A stretch of 64,000 nucleotides of DNA from Hoplostethus atlanticus (GCA_034670405.1 JAXDDX010000003.1:6636001-6700000); one strand, 5' to 3'. Shown: positions 49,086 through 61,340, counted from the first letter of the stretch. The notes: generated from the letters alone by a model not told the origin. Numbers and translations: made by a program.

Positions 49086-49759
49086 AGAACAGATGATTAA
49101 TTGCTTTGGCCTCTAAAGAGCAAAAAGTAAAAGGGTCTGTCTAAAGACTAAAATTCGCTGACTGGGTATATCCCTTTATTTTGTGCAAATAAGACAAATA
49201 AGCTTAAATAAACCCTTTTAATAAGACAACTTGCATTTCCTCCTGATCTTTGAATAGATTTAACAATTAATTTATGAAGTTATTGTCACATTCTTAACTA
49301 ATAAAAATAGTTAATAATAAGATAAAATCTATTTTTTTAAGAGGTAATCTTGCCTTACTATTACAATAACTATTTATAACACAACTAAGGGTTTTGGAAT
49401 AGCATTGCATATCTTACTATAATCTTGGTTAGAGCAACTGATGTTCAGTTTTCCTAGGAAAACATTGTATTTTATTTTCATCCATCATATCTCTTACAAA
49501 AACAATTTGTTTAGAATACCATTCAGGCTTAAATACACTCTTCCTGTTAGCTGTAATTACTCCATAGGTCCATAAGGTGAAGCCATGAGACAATCTGGGT
49601 AAATATTTTCTAGAAAATTACATTTTTGTGGACATTTGACAGTTTAAGTCTATTTTGATTTTCTCTTGCATGTGACGCTCGGTCACTATAATTTTGTCCC
49701 TTTCAGCACACCATTGAACATGGAACCATTACCACGCCTACAAGCGAAACCTAGGGCTC

Positions 49760-50015
49760 CTGCTGCTCAGTCAATATAATATCTTTGCTATAGAAGAGTA
49801 GGAAACACGTGAGAGGGCTCATCGATGTCAACCACAAGAAGAGTTTCCGGGGGCGTGATCACTGACTGAATTAGACCACAACTACTCAAAGTGTGTTGCT
49901 TGGGGTTAACGCTAGCTAACGGTAGCTAGCGAACGGTCCGTGCCTCATAAGATCACACAGCTAGCTAACAAGCTAAATTATTCATTCTCGGCAGTTTTTC
50001 ATTCACCGGGCTACG
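49760..50015 (+). promoter_or_regulatory. spart: spart promoter and untranslated first exon
   Basis: The segment ends with a consensus donor, CTACG|GTAAGTG, at 50015/50016, and the next exon starts at 50564 just before the ATG, so a non-coding exon 1 ending here is likely. CpG content rises (GGGGGCGTGATC, CGAACGGTCCGTGCC). No TATA box is seen and the start site is not fixed. TTAACGCTAGCTAACGGTAG and related GCTAGCTAAC motifs recur. Confidence 0.6.
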
Positions 50016-50563
50016 GTAAGTGATGATGCAGCTAGTTTCAAACAGCTGCCCAATGTCAGCTAATATTAACTAACTTGTATCTGTTAACTTTAGCTGTTAC
50101 ATGTCATTTTGTTAATAAAACGTCATGGCGCAGCAGCTGAAATCGAGCTAACAGTAACGTTAGCTTATCCTTTACCATCAGTAACATTATCTCTAGGCAA
50201 CTCTCGACAAGAGTCAGAGTTGACGTAGCTAACCCAACTCAGCTAACTAACGTAACGTTAAACAAGATACTTTTCTTCAGTCAGAGAGATTGATAAAATA
50301 CATTTAATAGGTGTCTTTAAATGTCCTCGGGGATTTTTAGTCCGTCTTTTAGCTTGGCATTTTAATTTTTGATAGGAGCTGAGTATTGGCTATAATACCT
50401 TTTCTGTAATAAACTCATATGTTTATAGTTTTGGCTCAGCTAACAGAGCAGCTATCCATCTGTCATCAAGCTTTAAGGTTATATGCCTCAATTGTGCTGT
50501 GATCATTCCTTGTTTAGAGGAACTTCAACTAATTGTGACTCCTTAACCTTTTTGTTTTATCAG

Positions 50564-53500
50564 GAATGGAGAAAGCCAAACAAGATGCATTTGACAATGC
50601 AAGACTTCAAATGATCAAAGATGGTTATGAGAGGGCCTTTGACTGCATCAATAAAGCTCTGACTGCCGATGAAGCTGGACACAAGGCACAGGCCCTAGAG
50701 CATTACAAGCAAGGGCGACAGCACCTTCTCAGGGCCACCAGTGTGCCTTCACAGGGACCGGAGTGTGTTGGCAGCTCCTGGGAATCAGCCAGACAGATGC
50801 AGCAGAAGATGCAGGAGACCCTTAACAACATCACCACTCGCCTAGCCATACTAGAGACCAGCTCAGACCTGGGATCTGGACCTGCGTTGAGCTCCCGTGA
50901 GGCATGCAGGGATAGTGTTGCAGGCTTATCTTCGGAAAACCTCTACCCCAAACTCGCTACCAAAGAAAAGCCAGCTCCAACAAAGTTGCTTTTCACTAAT
51001 GGCCAACCAGCCGGAGCTGTAGGAGGCATGCCTGCACGCAGTAGCAGCGGTCTGCCCCTCTCACCTACAAGACAGCCTCTGGTTCCAAGCGAGCAGCCTC
51101 CAGCTTATTCTCCTCAGGCAGCCGATGGCCACCTATCTCTCTCCTATGGAACGGATGCAGGGGAGCTATCATTGGTAGGGGATGAGTTCTACAGCAATAC
51201 GTCCAACTCTTCACCATCTCCTCAGAGCTTGTGTGAAGAGGGAGAGGAGCTGCTCTTTATCCCTCACGGGGTGCAGATATTCTTTGTCACACCTGAGGGT
51301 CAAGTGAGTGCTCCCTCTTACCCGGGTTTCCTGCGACTGGTGAAGTTTACTAGTGAGCGGTCAGAGAGTATGGCAAACCGACCACCAGCATTTCTGCAGG
51401 TAAGACAACAATGGGGACTGCTTTAATTTTACAACAGGATGGCGGTAGATATTTAGCCATGTGTTTCAGCACACTAAAACATCTGCAGGTGCAGTTCTGC
51501 TTAAAGGGAGTCTCTCATGTGCCCTTTAACCTGATTTTGTGAGATACTTACTTGGCTCATCAGGACCTCTGTCCACTGTGAGTCATCATATGGTGGAGAT
51601 AGGCTTGTTAATGATCTCTATCGCTTGCCCTCTGGACTGGATCATGTGAGCGTTGACTCATTGCTGCTAATCCCTAGGGATTTAAGGGCATGATGTAATT
51701 CTGTGAAAACTGCACTGGTCTTCGTCATGGGCAGACTGGCAGCTTGGATTGTGTGACATTTTTTAGTACAGGGAGTTGAATCCTTAAGAATCTTCCTGAA
51801 TTTTGTGCTACAGTATCAAACAGTTTAGCAAACAGTTTGCGTCTGTGTCACCATGAAAGGCTTACATTTTCCGAAAGTACCGCCCTCTTTTTCAACCCTT
51901 GATGTCCTTTAGTCTATAAAAGGCACCAAAACAAATTAGCTAGGTTTATCCTCAGGCAGTGTACAATCCCATAGGCCTTTTAACGACTAGGGTGCTTTGT
52001 AGATGATGTGTAAACACTCACTAAAACAAGTGTTCTATTAGGAATGACATGACTCTCTGGAGGCTCATTTTAGGTCTTGGTTTCACTCTTGTTCAATGAG
52101 TTAGCGAGGTCATTTTGGGCTATTTTGAGCTCTGCCCAGTCTGCAAAGTTGTGTTCTGGAGATAACCGCTGTCTTACTCCCATTAATTAAACAGCCGATA
52201 CACTGAAAGTACTGGATCATGAGTTAAAAATTGTATTGAATTTCCCATGTACCAAATAGTCCCAGGATTGCCCCATTGCCATTGGGTAACATCAGTGATT
52301 CATGTCCACAGTTCAAGTAATTATCTTAACCTCGCTTGCCCCATAATCCTGTTGGATGTGCAGCAGACAGAAGGAGAGAAAATGTCCTCTGGTTTGGGTT
52401 TCTTCAGACAGTTCACTGTGTTGCGTTAACCAAAGCCATCATTAGAAATGTCAGGCTAGTTATTTGTGGCCCTAGACTTTAGCAAGTTGTCTTTGCAACT
52501 TTACAGGAAGAGAGTACTCTCTTGTAAATGCAACCATCATCACACTTCACTGGCATATGTTATAGGAAACCTTCTCGTTCTGATAGTTGATAGTTTCTAG
52601 TTAGGCTTTTTAATTATGTTTTTTTCTTTTGACTTTTCCTACTGACAGGTGTGTGACTGGTTGTACCCTCTCATGGCCATGGACTCTCCGGTTTTGCTGT
52701 GCAACACTGGGGTGTTTATGTTCCCTGACATGATGGCACCGTCTCCTGGCTCTTACGTGGGGGTGGTGCTGTCGTCTGAGCTGCCTGCTGCAGACAGAGT
52801 GCTGTTCCAGGACCTGCTCTCCCAGATGACAGATCTCAGGGTTCAGGTGGGTGCTGCGATCAGTGAGACATGTTTTGACTTACATGTGGAAATAAATGTG
52901 GCATGTGAGTTTTGAGACATACTTGTAACAGTTATTGACTTCATTTTAGGTATTTTTATACTAGACTTCCCACCGACCAACTCATGATCCCAGGATGCTC
53001 AGAGGGACTGCGTTGTCAAATGGATTTCTGTCGAGCTCCACATTGTGTTTTCACATAAATGTGCATTTGTGATGCACCAAAACATTGTTACACAACACTT
53101 TTTGACAAATCCTCTTGTGCTTTTGGGGGAGCTATTCTCGGGGAATGAGACTGTGGGGTAGACATGCGATGTCTCATGACCTCATCTTTATTTTTGGTTA
53201 AGCTGTCAGTTATTAAAGCGGAATAACACTGATAATCTGAGTTCACTCTTTGAAGGCAGAGGATCCCAATTCATCAGTCTGCTCGGTCCATAATATTGTT
53301 GCAATACTAGAACACCTAGTCATCAGCTGTTAATATAGACTACACAGTTATTAATCCTGTCCCTCTCATTAAAAGTCATCATAGGCCTAGACCTCAGTGG
53401 ATTGAAAGCCTTGTCAGTGTTTTGGTTTGTCACGAAACGAATGTACCTGCTTACTTTAGAGCAGGCACACTTCTCAAAGTAACCCCTGCCTCAGCATTGT

Positions 53501-55903
53501 AGGGATTTGAAATGGGCAGGTGAGTCCTAATGCTCTTATCTTCAGCGGTTAGAACACAGCCTCAGAGCTGCAACTGAAAGACAAGTGCAAATACCAGCCG
53601 TGATGGAGGTAGAGGCACTGGCTCAGGTCGATACCAAACAAGATCCTTTCTGATGTATGTAGCCCTATTGCCAGGCTAGTCATCTTCTCTCATGGACCAG
53701 TCTCTGATTTCCTATGAGCAAGTAGGCACTTCTTTTATTTCTTTCATGTTTGGGTCTAACAAATGATTCGTAACAAGTTGGGGAATAGTGGCGGTTAGTT
53801 TTCAGCACAAAGGGAGACTGTTTTCTGTTGGCATGGAGACAATTTAAAACGGCTCTTTGTGACAAACAAATCACTCATTGTAACGAGCAGCACAAAATAA
53901 TGAGAGGAGGTATTGTGTGGCCAGGGGGTTACTTGGAGGCAGGCATCTAGCCTGGATGAAGCAGCTGACAAATTGTACAAAGATCTTTCCCATTTTTGAC
54001 CGACATGCTGTTTGTTATTTTCGGCCCACACTGTCTGTATACGTCTCACACTAGCTAACCGATGTGCCTCTATGATCAGCCCCCAGATGAAGCGGCAGAC
54101 GCCATTAATCTCAGTCAGAAGGTGCCCATCGCTCCGCCTGAGGAAACCGCTCCAGCTGAAGCCGAGGAGGATAAACCCCTGCCCGAGTGGAGTGAAAAGG
54201 TGGCAAGTGGCATCCTGACAGGTGAGCCCACATCCGCGACTCCATATGAACCTTTATAATCCTTATGAATCCTTGTGAACATTGACTTGAAAATATTTTG
54301 TGCTCGTTCTGAGAAATAATCTGGATTTAGACAGCCATAAAAATCCTTGTGTGACTGGTCTTGTGTTGTGTTTTCAGGTGCGTCATGGCTAAGCTGGGGC
54401 CTGGTGAAAGGAGCTGAGTTCACAGGCAAGGCCATTCACAAGGGGGCATCCAAACTCAGGGAACACATCACTCCAGAGGACAAACCCGCCCATGTCAGCC
54501 CCACCGTCACCAAAGGTCTCCATGTTGCCAAGCAAGCTACCGGAGGAGCTGTCAAAGTCAGCCAGTTTCTAGGTGAGACATCGCCAAACCTCCAGTCAGC
54601 ATATTTTAGCAACCTTGAGTTGTCATTTGGCAGTGGATCTCTGATAGAGTAACCCTGTGTCACTGCAGTGGATGGGGTTTGTACTGTTGCTGGCGCTGTG
54701 GGTCGAGAGTTAGCCCCACACGTGAAAAAACATGGAGGCAAGCTGATCCCAGAATCTATGAGGAAAGACAAGGACGGTCGCTCCAACATAGATGGAGCCA
54801 TGGTGGTCGCTGCCAGTGGAGTTCAAGGTTCACCCACACATTCAATTAATTCAGTTAGCTGTAAGAAAAATACTAAAATGTGCCGTACATGTTTAAGCAA
54901 CGAGCTTTGTTATGGTGTATTTTGAACACAGGATTTGCAACCATGTGGACTGGCTTGGAAGTAGCGGCCAAGGACATCACGACAAGTGTAGCATCAGAGA
55001 CAGTCACCACCATAAAACATAAGTAAGTCTGTTTTTCCCTTAAACCCCTTTCAGCACGATGTGTCACTTAAATGCTTAAATGTGCACTTTTGTAATTGTG
55101 CACTCCACACTGCTCGCTAGACAGGTTTTTTGTATCTTGCAAATGAGTGCTTGCATTATACGAGCAAAAACAAACATGCACTTACATTTTCCTCTTCCAC
55201 TTACTTTGCAGATTTAGGGGTCTACAAAACATCTTAGAGCCGCCTAATGAGAAGACGTGTATTGTTTCTAATTAAACAATTAATTTACTCTTTGCACTAC
55301 TAATCGAAGCATGACCTTTAGCCTCTGTCGGCATGGTTTGGTTATTGTAGTACAGAACATGCTGTGCCAATTCACCACCCTACCCTGTCTGGCAACACAA
55401 ATGCTGGTGTTACTTCTCCTGATTTTCTCTCAATGTTTCTAATGGCAATCCCACAATTAATATTTCTATCTTGCCTGACTTTAAAGCAATGAGGAGTAAA
55501 ATTATCGCCCACATAATGTAATTATCTGCATATGGCAGTCAGCCAATCTTAATTTCAATCTGCACACTGCATGGGGTGTGATCCTCGATGAATCTCACGT
55601 GCAGCATGTCTTCTTTGCCCTCCGTGATAACTGTCCCAACTGTCCTCTGTCTCTCGCCTCTTTCTGCGCCCTCTCACCCGATCTTAACTCCGATGAAGGT
55701 ACGGGGCGGCAGCAGGACAGGCCACAGACCACGCTTTCAACTCTGCCATTAACATGGGCGTCACCGCTTTCAATATCGACAACCTCGGGATCAAAGCCGT
55801 GGTGAAAAGGACTGGCAAGCAAACGGCGCAGGCCATTTTGGAAGATTACAAGCTTCAGGAAAGACCAGACAAAGGGAAACAAGTGGAGAAATTGGACAAA
55901 TAG
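50564..55903 (+). CDS. spart: Spartin (SPG20), MIT and senescence-domain protein, seven or eight coding exons
   Basis: Cytosolic/lipid-droplet protein linked in human to Troyer-type spastic paraplegia; it acts in endosomal traffic, lipid-droplet turnover and cytokinesis. Coding exons: 50566-51399, 52649-52846, 54080-54221, 54378-54572, 54669-54827, 54932-55022 and 55699-55903, plus a probable exon at 53546-53626. With the probable exon the protein has 634 residues, without it 607 (human 666 by memory). Residues ~8-98 form the MIT domain (YERAFDCINKALTADEAGHK, ESARQMQQKMQETL). PPAY at 178-181 is the WW-binding motif known to recruit ITCH-type ubiquitin ligases. The middle (LLFIPHGVQIFFV, QVCDWLYPL) and the C-terminal senescence domain (WSEKVASGILTGASWLSWGL, KQATGGAVKVSQFLVDGVC, HVKKHGGKLIPES) are strongly conserved. 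It ends in a lysine-rich tail. Tail-to-tail with sohlh2. Confidence 0.95.
50566..51399 (+). CDS. spart: spart first coding exon (MIT domain, PPAY motif)
   Basis: 278 codons in phase 0, from the ATG two bases after acceptor CAG (50561-50563) to TTTCTGCAG|GTAAGA. Includes the MIT helices and SYGTDAGELSLVGDEFYSNT, matching human SYGTDSGEFSSVGEEFY. Confidence 0.95.
51400..52648 (+). other. spart: spart intron after first coding exon
   Basis: 1.25 kb, GTAAGA to ACTGACAG. Nothing recognised inside. Confidence 0.85.
53546..53626 (+). CDS. spart: Probable extra spart coding exon
   Basis: Preceded by CTTATCTTCAG and followed by GTCGAT, it is 27 codons with phase-0 ends: RLEHSLRAATERQVQIPAVM and seven more. 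It fills the place of human NWNRAEEENEFQIPGRTRP and keeps the EFQIP-like VQIP. The donor is poor, so it may be skipped or misread. Confidence 0.55.
54080..55903 (+). CDS. spart: spart C-terminal exons (senescence domain)
   Basis: Five exons give PLPEWSEKVASGILTGAS, KGAEFTGKAIHKGASKLRE, CTVAGAVGRELAPHVKKHG, SNIDGAMVVAASGVQG and YGAAAGQATDHAFNSAINMG, the plant-senescence-associated domain shared by all spartins. The 676-bp intron before the last exon has no recognised element. Confidence 0.94.
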
Positions 55904-55967
55904 CCTGTTGTCCCCTATCTCCCTCCCTGCAGAAGCGCCTTAAAACATCATTTGTATTCTTATATAA

Positions 55968-55973
55968 AATAAA
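55968..55973 (+). terminator. spart: spart polyadenylation signal
   Basis: AATAAA 64 bp after the stop codon. More distal signals could give longer 3'UTRs. Confidence 0.6.
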
Positions 55974-57690
55974 TCTATATTTAAATGCTTTATTTATGAG
56001 ACATGTTTTATATTTACAGGACGACTACTGTTGTTTGCAGATCTTATAGTTTGATACAGCTCTTTAGCACTTTAATCTTTACGAGGAGTGGTACCTAAGA
56101 GGAACTTAGATGTAGAGGAACTGCAGTGTAAACATTTGCAAAACGTTGAAAGTTATTCGAGTTATGTATTGATACACACATTGAAAACCTTCCTAGCACT
56201 CAAAAAGCATCGCGGTTCATGTTTTCTTTATCTCATTTAGGGTAAGTGCAATTTATCTGCTTCGAAGGAATTTCTCAGATGTAATTTTTCTGCTATACTG
56301 CTATATCACTCACTGCTGCTCACTGTGCCTGCAACTGTCAAATGATATGCAAAAGTGAAATGTTTTGTCAACTGAAGTTGGAAAAGCTGAAGCCTATTTT
56401 CTATCATTTCTTTTAACCTTCATTATGTTGCAAGATTGTGACACCTTGATAACTTGGGGAAGATGTCATTACTGTGGCAGCTCTTATCGATGAGGGTGAC
56501 CAAAAAGTGAATCCCTCTCCACAGCGAGTCTGAAAAGTTTAAAACTTTTTTTTTTCTCTAACATATTTAATAATTATATTTAATATGTCTACCTGATACA
56601 ATCTGCAGTGCTGCCCTGTTGTCCATTCCAATGTTGTGTCCACATATTTTAAAGATGCAACAATAATTTGTGGTGTTTGAATTTGTCCTGCTTCAATATA
56701 AAATACAGATATTAACATTGTGATGTGCGGACAAAACCTTTTAACATGTATATTTTCAAATGTGTAACAAATTTTAAAGTTTGAAATGTAACAATTTCAA
56801 AATTGTTTTAAATTCAGCTAATCTTTTAAAGTGTTTTTGAGTGAAGTGGTTCTGGTTTGTCTTAACTGTTTTTAACTTGAGCTTTAAACCCTCAGCAGGT
56901 GATTGTAATTTTTCTGATGGCTTTCCATGTACATCTGTAGCTGTATGAAGACTATGTTCACAACTGAAAAATTAAAAAATTCTGACAAAACAAGAAATGA
57001 CAACTATCTTTGAACACAAGGCTGGGAGCATCTATATTAATGATTAGATCAGCTTTGATTAGGAGAAACATTTTGTCTCCTGTAGGAGCTGTTAAAATGT
57101 AATTAGTAAACAGTCAATATATTAAATATAAATACATTTATCTTCGTATTATCTTTATATCAGTTTCATGCCTCCACCTAGTGGCCATAGCGTTCACATG
57201 TTTATCGCCACACAAATTGTCAACTGTCAATTGAATATGTTTTTAATCCATATATGAATATATCTATAGATATAGTCTGAAAATTGTGTTTTTGTCTTCA
57301 GTAGGGAGCATTTGATTTGGCTTTGAATGCTCCAAATGTGTGAAGGTGTGAAGTTTGTGCACTTCTCTTGCAAAATTTGATACCAGTGAATAATCTGTCT
57401 AAAATATAATCATCTGAAATATTCTATATCAATTGATGAAATTTCAGATGGGAAGGAAAATATTTGTGGAGGAAAAATGTATTTGTTAAATTCAAAGAAA
57501 TTTATGTCTAAACATTGTTCAAAACCTTTCAACATTTATTGTGCTTTGAGTTATTTAAATATCATTGAATTCAAATTAAGCTCTGAAATTAATTTGACTA
57601 AATGTAAAATTGTGTGTTGATCCCACCATGCATACAATTATCAAATCTAACTCACAGACATACACATTTATTTCAACAATAAATGGAAGT
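55974..57690. other. Intergenic DNA between spart and sohlh2
   Basis: AT-rich; no coding or repeat element recognised. Both genes end into this region. Confidence 0.6.
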
Positions 57691-57696
57691 TTTATT
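57691..57696 (-). terminator. sohlh2: Possible sohlh2 polyadenylation signal
   Basis: TTTATT on the plus strand is AATAAA on the minus strand, 359 bp beyond the sohlh2 stop. Confidence 0.35.
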
Positions 57697-58054
57697 TGAT
57701 CTGCTATTTTCCATGAGTTCATTACTCATATTTTTTGGCAGACAGTTGTACTAAAAAAAAATAAAACTAACTAAGTCATTTTGAGATCAATTCAACTATG
57801 TCCTTGCATCATTTAGACAAATGGCACGGTACTGTATGTAGACTACCCCAAGCAAATAACAGAATCGATACAGCCCTACTTCCATAATGTGTGCGAGAGA
57901 ATGGCTGTCAACAAAGAAAATCATGCAGACTTCCTATATCGATCAAAATGTCATAAAGACCAAGTACAAATCAAACCAAATCCATCTATATCCATAAACA
58001 TACTGTTTCTTTAGGGAATTGTAGTCTATGATTATTGACTTCTCCAGACATAGT

Positions 58055-58812
58055 TCAGTTGGACTTTGTAAAAGGAGAAAGGACACAGTTTTCAAGAGTA
58101 GCATCAGGGAAGTTGTCATTGGTATCCAACAGCCAATCCAACCAAAAGGGACTGACTGTGTCCTGTAGACTGCTAGTCCAAGGGTTGTTACATGGAGCCT
58201 CTGACATGGACTGATCTAACCTCTCAGATGTCATATCAGAAGTTATAGTTGCACCCTGAAACGTCATCGATGGAACAAGTGTTTGATTTAGAACATCTGA
58301 GATATTTTCATTCTGGCCAACTGGAGGTGAATGAATCCGGCTTTGTTCTGTAATGAAATTCACTACAGCAGTCTGACTGTGGAGTGGACTGTAAGGTTGG
58401 ACAAAATTGTCTGGTGGGGGAGCAACAGGGTTTGCCATGCCTGGAGTGGCATCCCATAGCTCCAGTGTTACAGCATGGCTTGAAGATGGGTCCGGTCCCG
58501 CCTCTGGTAGCAAAGTCTGGCTGATCATCACTGATGTAAAGGGACTAGAGCTCAGAAAAGATGAGGATGGCTTCATCCAGTTATTTTCCACTGACTGAAA
58601 TGAGGCAGCTAGGAATTGATCCTGGCACACTGGCAGCATTTGGCCCCGGGGAACAGCCCATTTGTCCAACAATATCGGAGGGGCTTGGACTGCGGTTAGA
58701 CCTTCACACGGAGGAAGCACTTCATCCGTCATCAACGGATTGGTTATTGTGGTGCATGGCTCCTTTACTTGGTCAGAGTTCTTCTGCTGAATATGCCTCC
58801 TCAAAACATGAG
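58055..58812 (-). CDS. sohlh2: sohlh2 last exon (divergent C-terminal region)
   Basis: Follows acceptor TTTAATTTCAG on the minus strand and reads HVLRRHIQQKNSDQVKEPCT... to ...ATLENCVLSPFTKSN. No known domain. Part of it is rich in Ser, Pro and Thr. Confidence 0.75.
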
Positions 58813-60064
58813 CTGAAATTAAACATGTTAAAATACTCACATTGCAGCAATGATTCTTAAACAAAACAATTCATTCACTTGGAAATAGTCAAGTAATGGG
58901 ATTGCAAGGCAGTGCCATAAATACAAGTGCTACAACAGAAAGGAAATACAGTATCTAGAGTAGAAGAAAGTAATTGCACCGTCAGTTGACTTCTTAGCAG
59001 CTGGCTTTGCTCTCTGTGAGGAGTTTCTCTTTAGCCTGACTGTCCTATGGATGAATGAAAAATATAAATTCATTAGAACAACATTCTCCACTGCAATTCA
59101 TATAAAAAAAACATTTTTAAGTTCCTAACAATGAGCTTCAATGCTTTCTTTGTAATTCTATACCGTTCCTTTGGTGGTTTTCTTGTTTTTTTCCATGAGC
59201 CCTTCATATTCTGCTGTACTGCTTTATTAACCTGCAGCAAAAACAAACAGTGAGCAAATTAAATGATGAACATTACCATAGCAGAAGTTTGGCTCTCAAA
59301 ATCACACAGTAGACCTACTTCAGACAGAATGTCCTGAGGCAGGGTCTGCTTCAGGTAGCTCATGTACTTAGCAGTAAGCTCCAGTGTGGTTGCTGTGTCT
59401 AACTGACCATTGACAAAGGGCAGAAGGTCACACAAGCGCTGAGAAGACGTTGAAAACATGTCACAGACTCTTCTGAAACATGCCAGAGGTTCGGTATTTG
59501 AATGCAAGTGCACTGAAGTCTGAGGATGTGTGCAGATGTAAGCATAGAAATAGCAACAAAGCTGAAGCCACTGTTAAGGCCAAGTCACTTTTTATTTCAG
59601 TTTCAATTTCATTTCTCCAGATAGCATCAATGTGCTGTTATTCAATTGATGCAAACAATAATGATTTGAATTGAGGGAATTCAGGAAGTCAATACTGAAA
59701 TCTAAGCTAAATCTCACAGATGCTACACTGGTTGACTGGAAGCCAGGACATTACAGCACAATGCTCCAATTAACGCTTCCCATCCAAAATCTGATAAAGG
59801 GAAGTTTAGATTATCATATCCTCAAATTAGGATTATAGCACATTACTCACACAATGAACAACATGTCCACCACTGAACAGAAAAAAAATACAGGAAATTG
59901 AACAGATAACCGCTTTCCAATTGCTTTGATAATAATCAATGTCTAATCCTGACCTTCGTTTCTGTTCCTTGCGAGAATGAAGAGAAGTCTGGAGCTCGCT
60001 GTCTGTTTGAAGAGAAGGGCCACACAGAGGTTCGTTAGGTCCATCTTCATGCTCATGCCCAGAC
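58055..60064 (-). CDS. sohlh2: Spermatogenesis- and oogenesis-specific bHLH transcription factor 2 (SOHLH2), N-terminus not found
   Basis: Germ-cell nuclear transcription factor needed for gonocyte differentiation in mammals. Exons in transcription order: 60064-59954, 59472-59319, 59231-59164, 59044-58980 and 58812-58055; phases join over 1,156 nt (about 385 residues). The first holds a basic region, LHSRKEQKRR, the second gives RVCDMFSTSSQRLCDLLPFV and then VNGQLDTATTLELTAKYMSY, and the third gives VNKAVQQNMKGSWKK. They follow human LHSSKEKLRRERI, CCEQLRTLLPYV and TEALQSNMRFCKK. The basic region lacks the usual E-box glutamate arrangement, as is common in this family. The long last exon (252 codons) is hydrophilic and poorly conserved. 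Upstream exons could include 60234-60165; the first ATG exon was not located. Tail-to-tail with spart and head-to-head with dclk1. Confidence 0.82.
59319..59472 (-). CDS. sohlh2: sohlh2 bHLH exon (helix 1, loop, helix 2)
   Basis: Acceptor CATGTTTCAG, then RVCDMFSTSSQRLCDLLPFV through AKYMSYLKQTLPQDILSE; donor GAA|GTAGGT. The junction with 59954 restores RR-R and supports both boundaries. Confidence 0.85.
59954..60064 (-). CDS. sohlh2: sohlh2 exon with the basic region
   Basis: Reads SGHEHEDGPNEPLCGPSLQT then DSELQTSLHSRKEQKRR, donor GTCAGG. A second acceptor 18 bases upstream (exon start 60082) is in the same phase and would add ALFPFR. Confidence 0.72.
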
Positions 60065-60164
60065 CTGAAGGGAAACAGAGCCCTGAAAAAACCTGACAGT
60101 TTCCATTCTGATATAAATAATTGATTTCCATATTTGCTGAAAAGGAATATAGATCTTCTCTTAC

Positions 60165-60234
60165 TGCTCTTGGGCTGACCACTCGTATGGTTTGATTGGA
60201 GGACGATGTAGATTTATTTAACTCCCAGGTTTGT
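60165..60234 (-). CDS. sohlh2: Candidate upstream sohlh2 exon
   Basis: On the minus strand TTTCTTTTTAG is followed by an open 70-nt segment, QTWELNKSTSSSNQTIRVVS..., and donor GCA|GTAAGA. Splice sites are good but no homology was recognised, and its end phase does not match the next exon directly; a 44-nt segment at 60092-60135 could bridge it. Confidence 0.35.
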
Positions 60235-60253
60235 CTAAAAAGAAATGTGGTTA

Positions 60254-60471
60254 CGGGGCGGCTTTGGCTCAGTGGTAGTCGAGCAGGTTGTCCACTGATC
60301 ACAAGGTTGGCGGTTTGATCCCCAGCTTGGGCAAGACACCGAACCCCAAATTGCTCCCGATGGTCAGGCCAGCACCTTGCATGGTAGCTCACTGCCATCG
60401 GTGGGTGAATGAGAGGCATATATTGTAAAGCTTTGGATAAAAGCGCTATATAAATGCAGCCATTTACCATT
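60254..60471 (+). mobile_element. tRNA-derived SINE
   Basis: A-box-like TGGCTCAGTGGTAG at 60265-60278 and B-box-like GGTTTGATCCC around 60311, then GGGCAAGACACCGAACCCCA, GCCAGCACCTTGCATGG and the 3' end AAAGCGCTATATAAATGCAG. This body is common in percomorph fish genomes. It lies in the 5' part of sohlh2. Confidence 0.75.
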
Positions 60472-61340
60472 TAAACACATTCCCGGTAGCTCCTGGGCCT
60501 TGCAGATGTTGCTCCGAGGCCCAGGGGTTAATGCCCAAATATTCATTGAAAGCTTGCATGGTGAAGACTGGCTAATTTAGCTGTATGACCATGTATCTGC
60601 AGGCATGTATCTCCATGCAAACAAATATTTCAATTCATAAACTGTTAAAAGGTGAAAATTAATTTTGCCTTCAAACGGCCAACTGAACAAAAGCCCTAAT
60701 AACTTATATAATGATTGTTTTTCTAGTTTAATATATGATTCAGCTATAAATTCAGTGACAGCTACTTTGGTTATAATGTGTCTTAGCTCGTGCATTTGAG
60801 ACGTATGAGCTGTATGTAAGGACACAATTCTACTATGAAGAACTGAATATCAAAAAACACGTGCAAATTACCCATTAAGCGGTCTTCTGGTCATATTTAA
60901 GTGGTGTTGATTAGTTCCCGTGTGGAATGCAGCGTCCTGCCGCTCACCATACCTACACCACACCTATCTAAGCTCCTCGTGCGTGATTAGACCAATTAAT
61001 TTCCTTGGATACATCATGAACACCTGCGGCGGCGGTCGCCAAACAGGTACAGTTGATCGCCATGATACATCTGCAGTGCGTTTCCCCATGGAAAGACAGC
61101 AGCACATGGGACCTAATTAAATGTATCTGTCATTTAAGCTATACACTTAAAAGTCATGGTAGAAAAGACGCAAATATATCTTTTATTTGAATTTAAATTG
61201 ACAACATTAAATATAATAATAATAATAATAATAATAATGATACTAATACATACTTTACTTACGCCATGCAATTATAATAGGTATTAGCCTATAGGTAGCG
61301 GTTAGCGCATTAATATCTAAATTAACATGCGGTCACAGGT
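60472..61340. other. Spacer between sohlh2 and dclk1
   Basis: No exon recognised. It should contain the missing sohlh2 5' exons if that gene is intact. Contains an (AAT)n repeat at 61212-61238. Confidence 0.5.
61212..61238. repeat. (AAT)n trinucleotide microsatellite
   Basis: About nine units. Confidence 0.95.

Noticed and set aside
60254..60330. Possible genuine tRNA gene
   Set aside because: A- and B-box-like motifs are present, but the sequence continues into a SINE body and no cloverleaf with a proper anticodon arm could be drawn.
59943..60470. 175-residue minus-strand open frame
   Set aside because: Its first part is the reverse of the tRNA-derived SINE and the rest is a wrong frame of sohlh2 exons.
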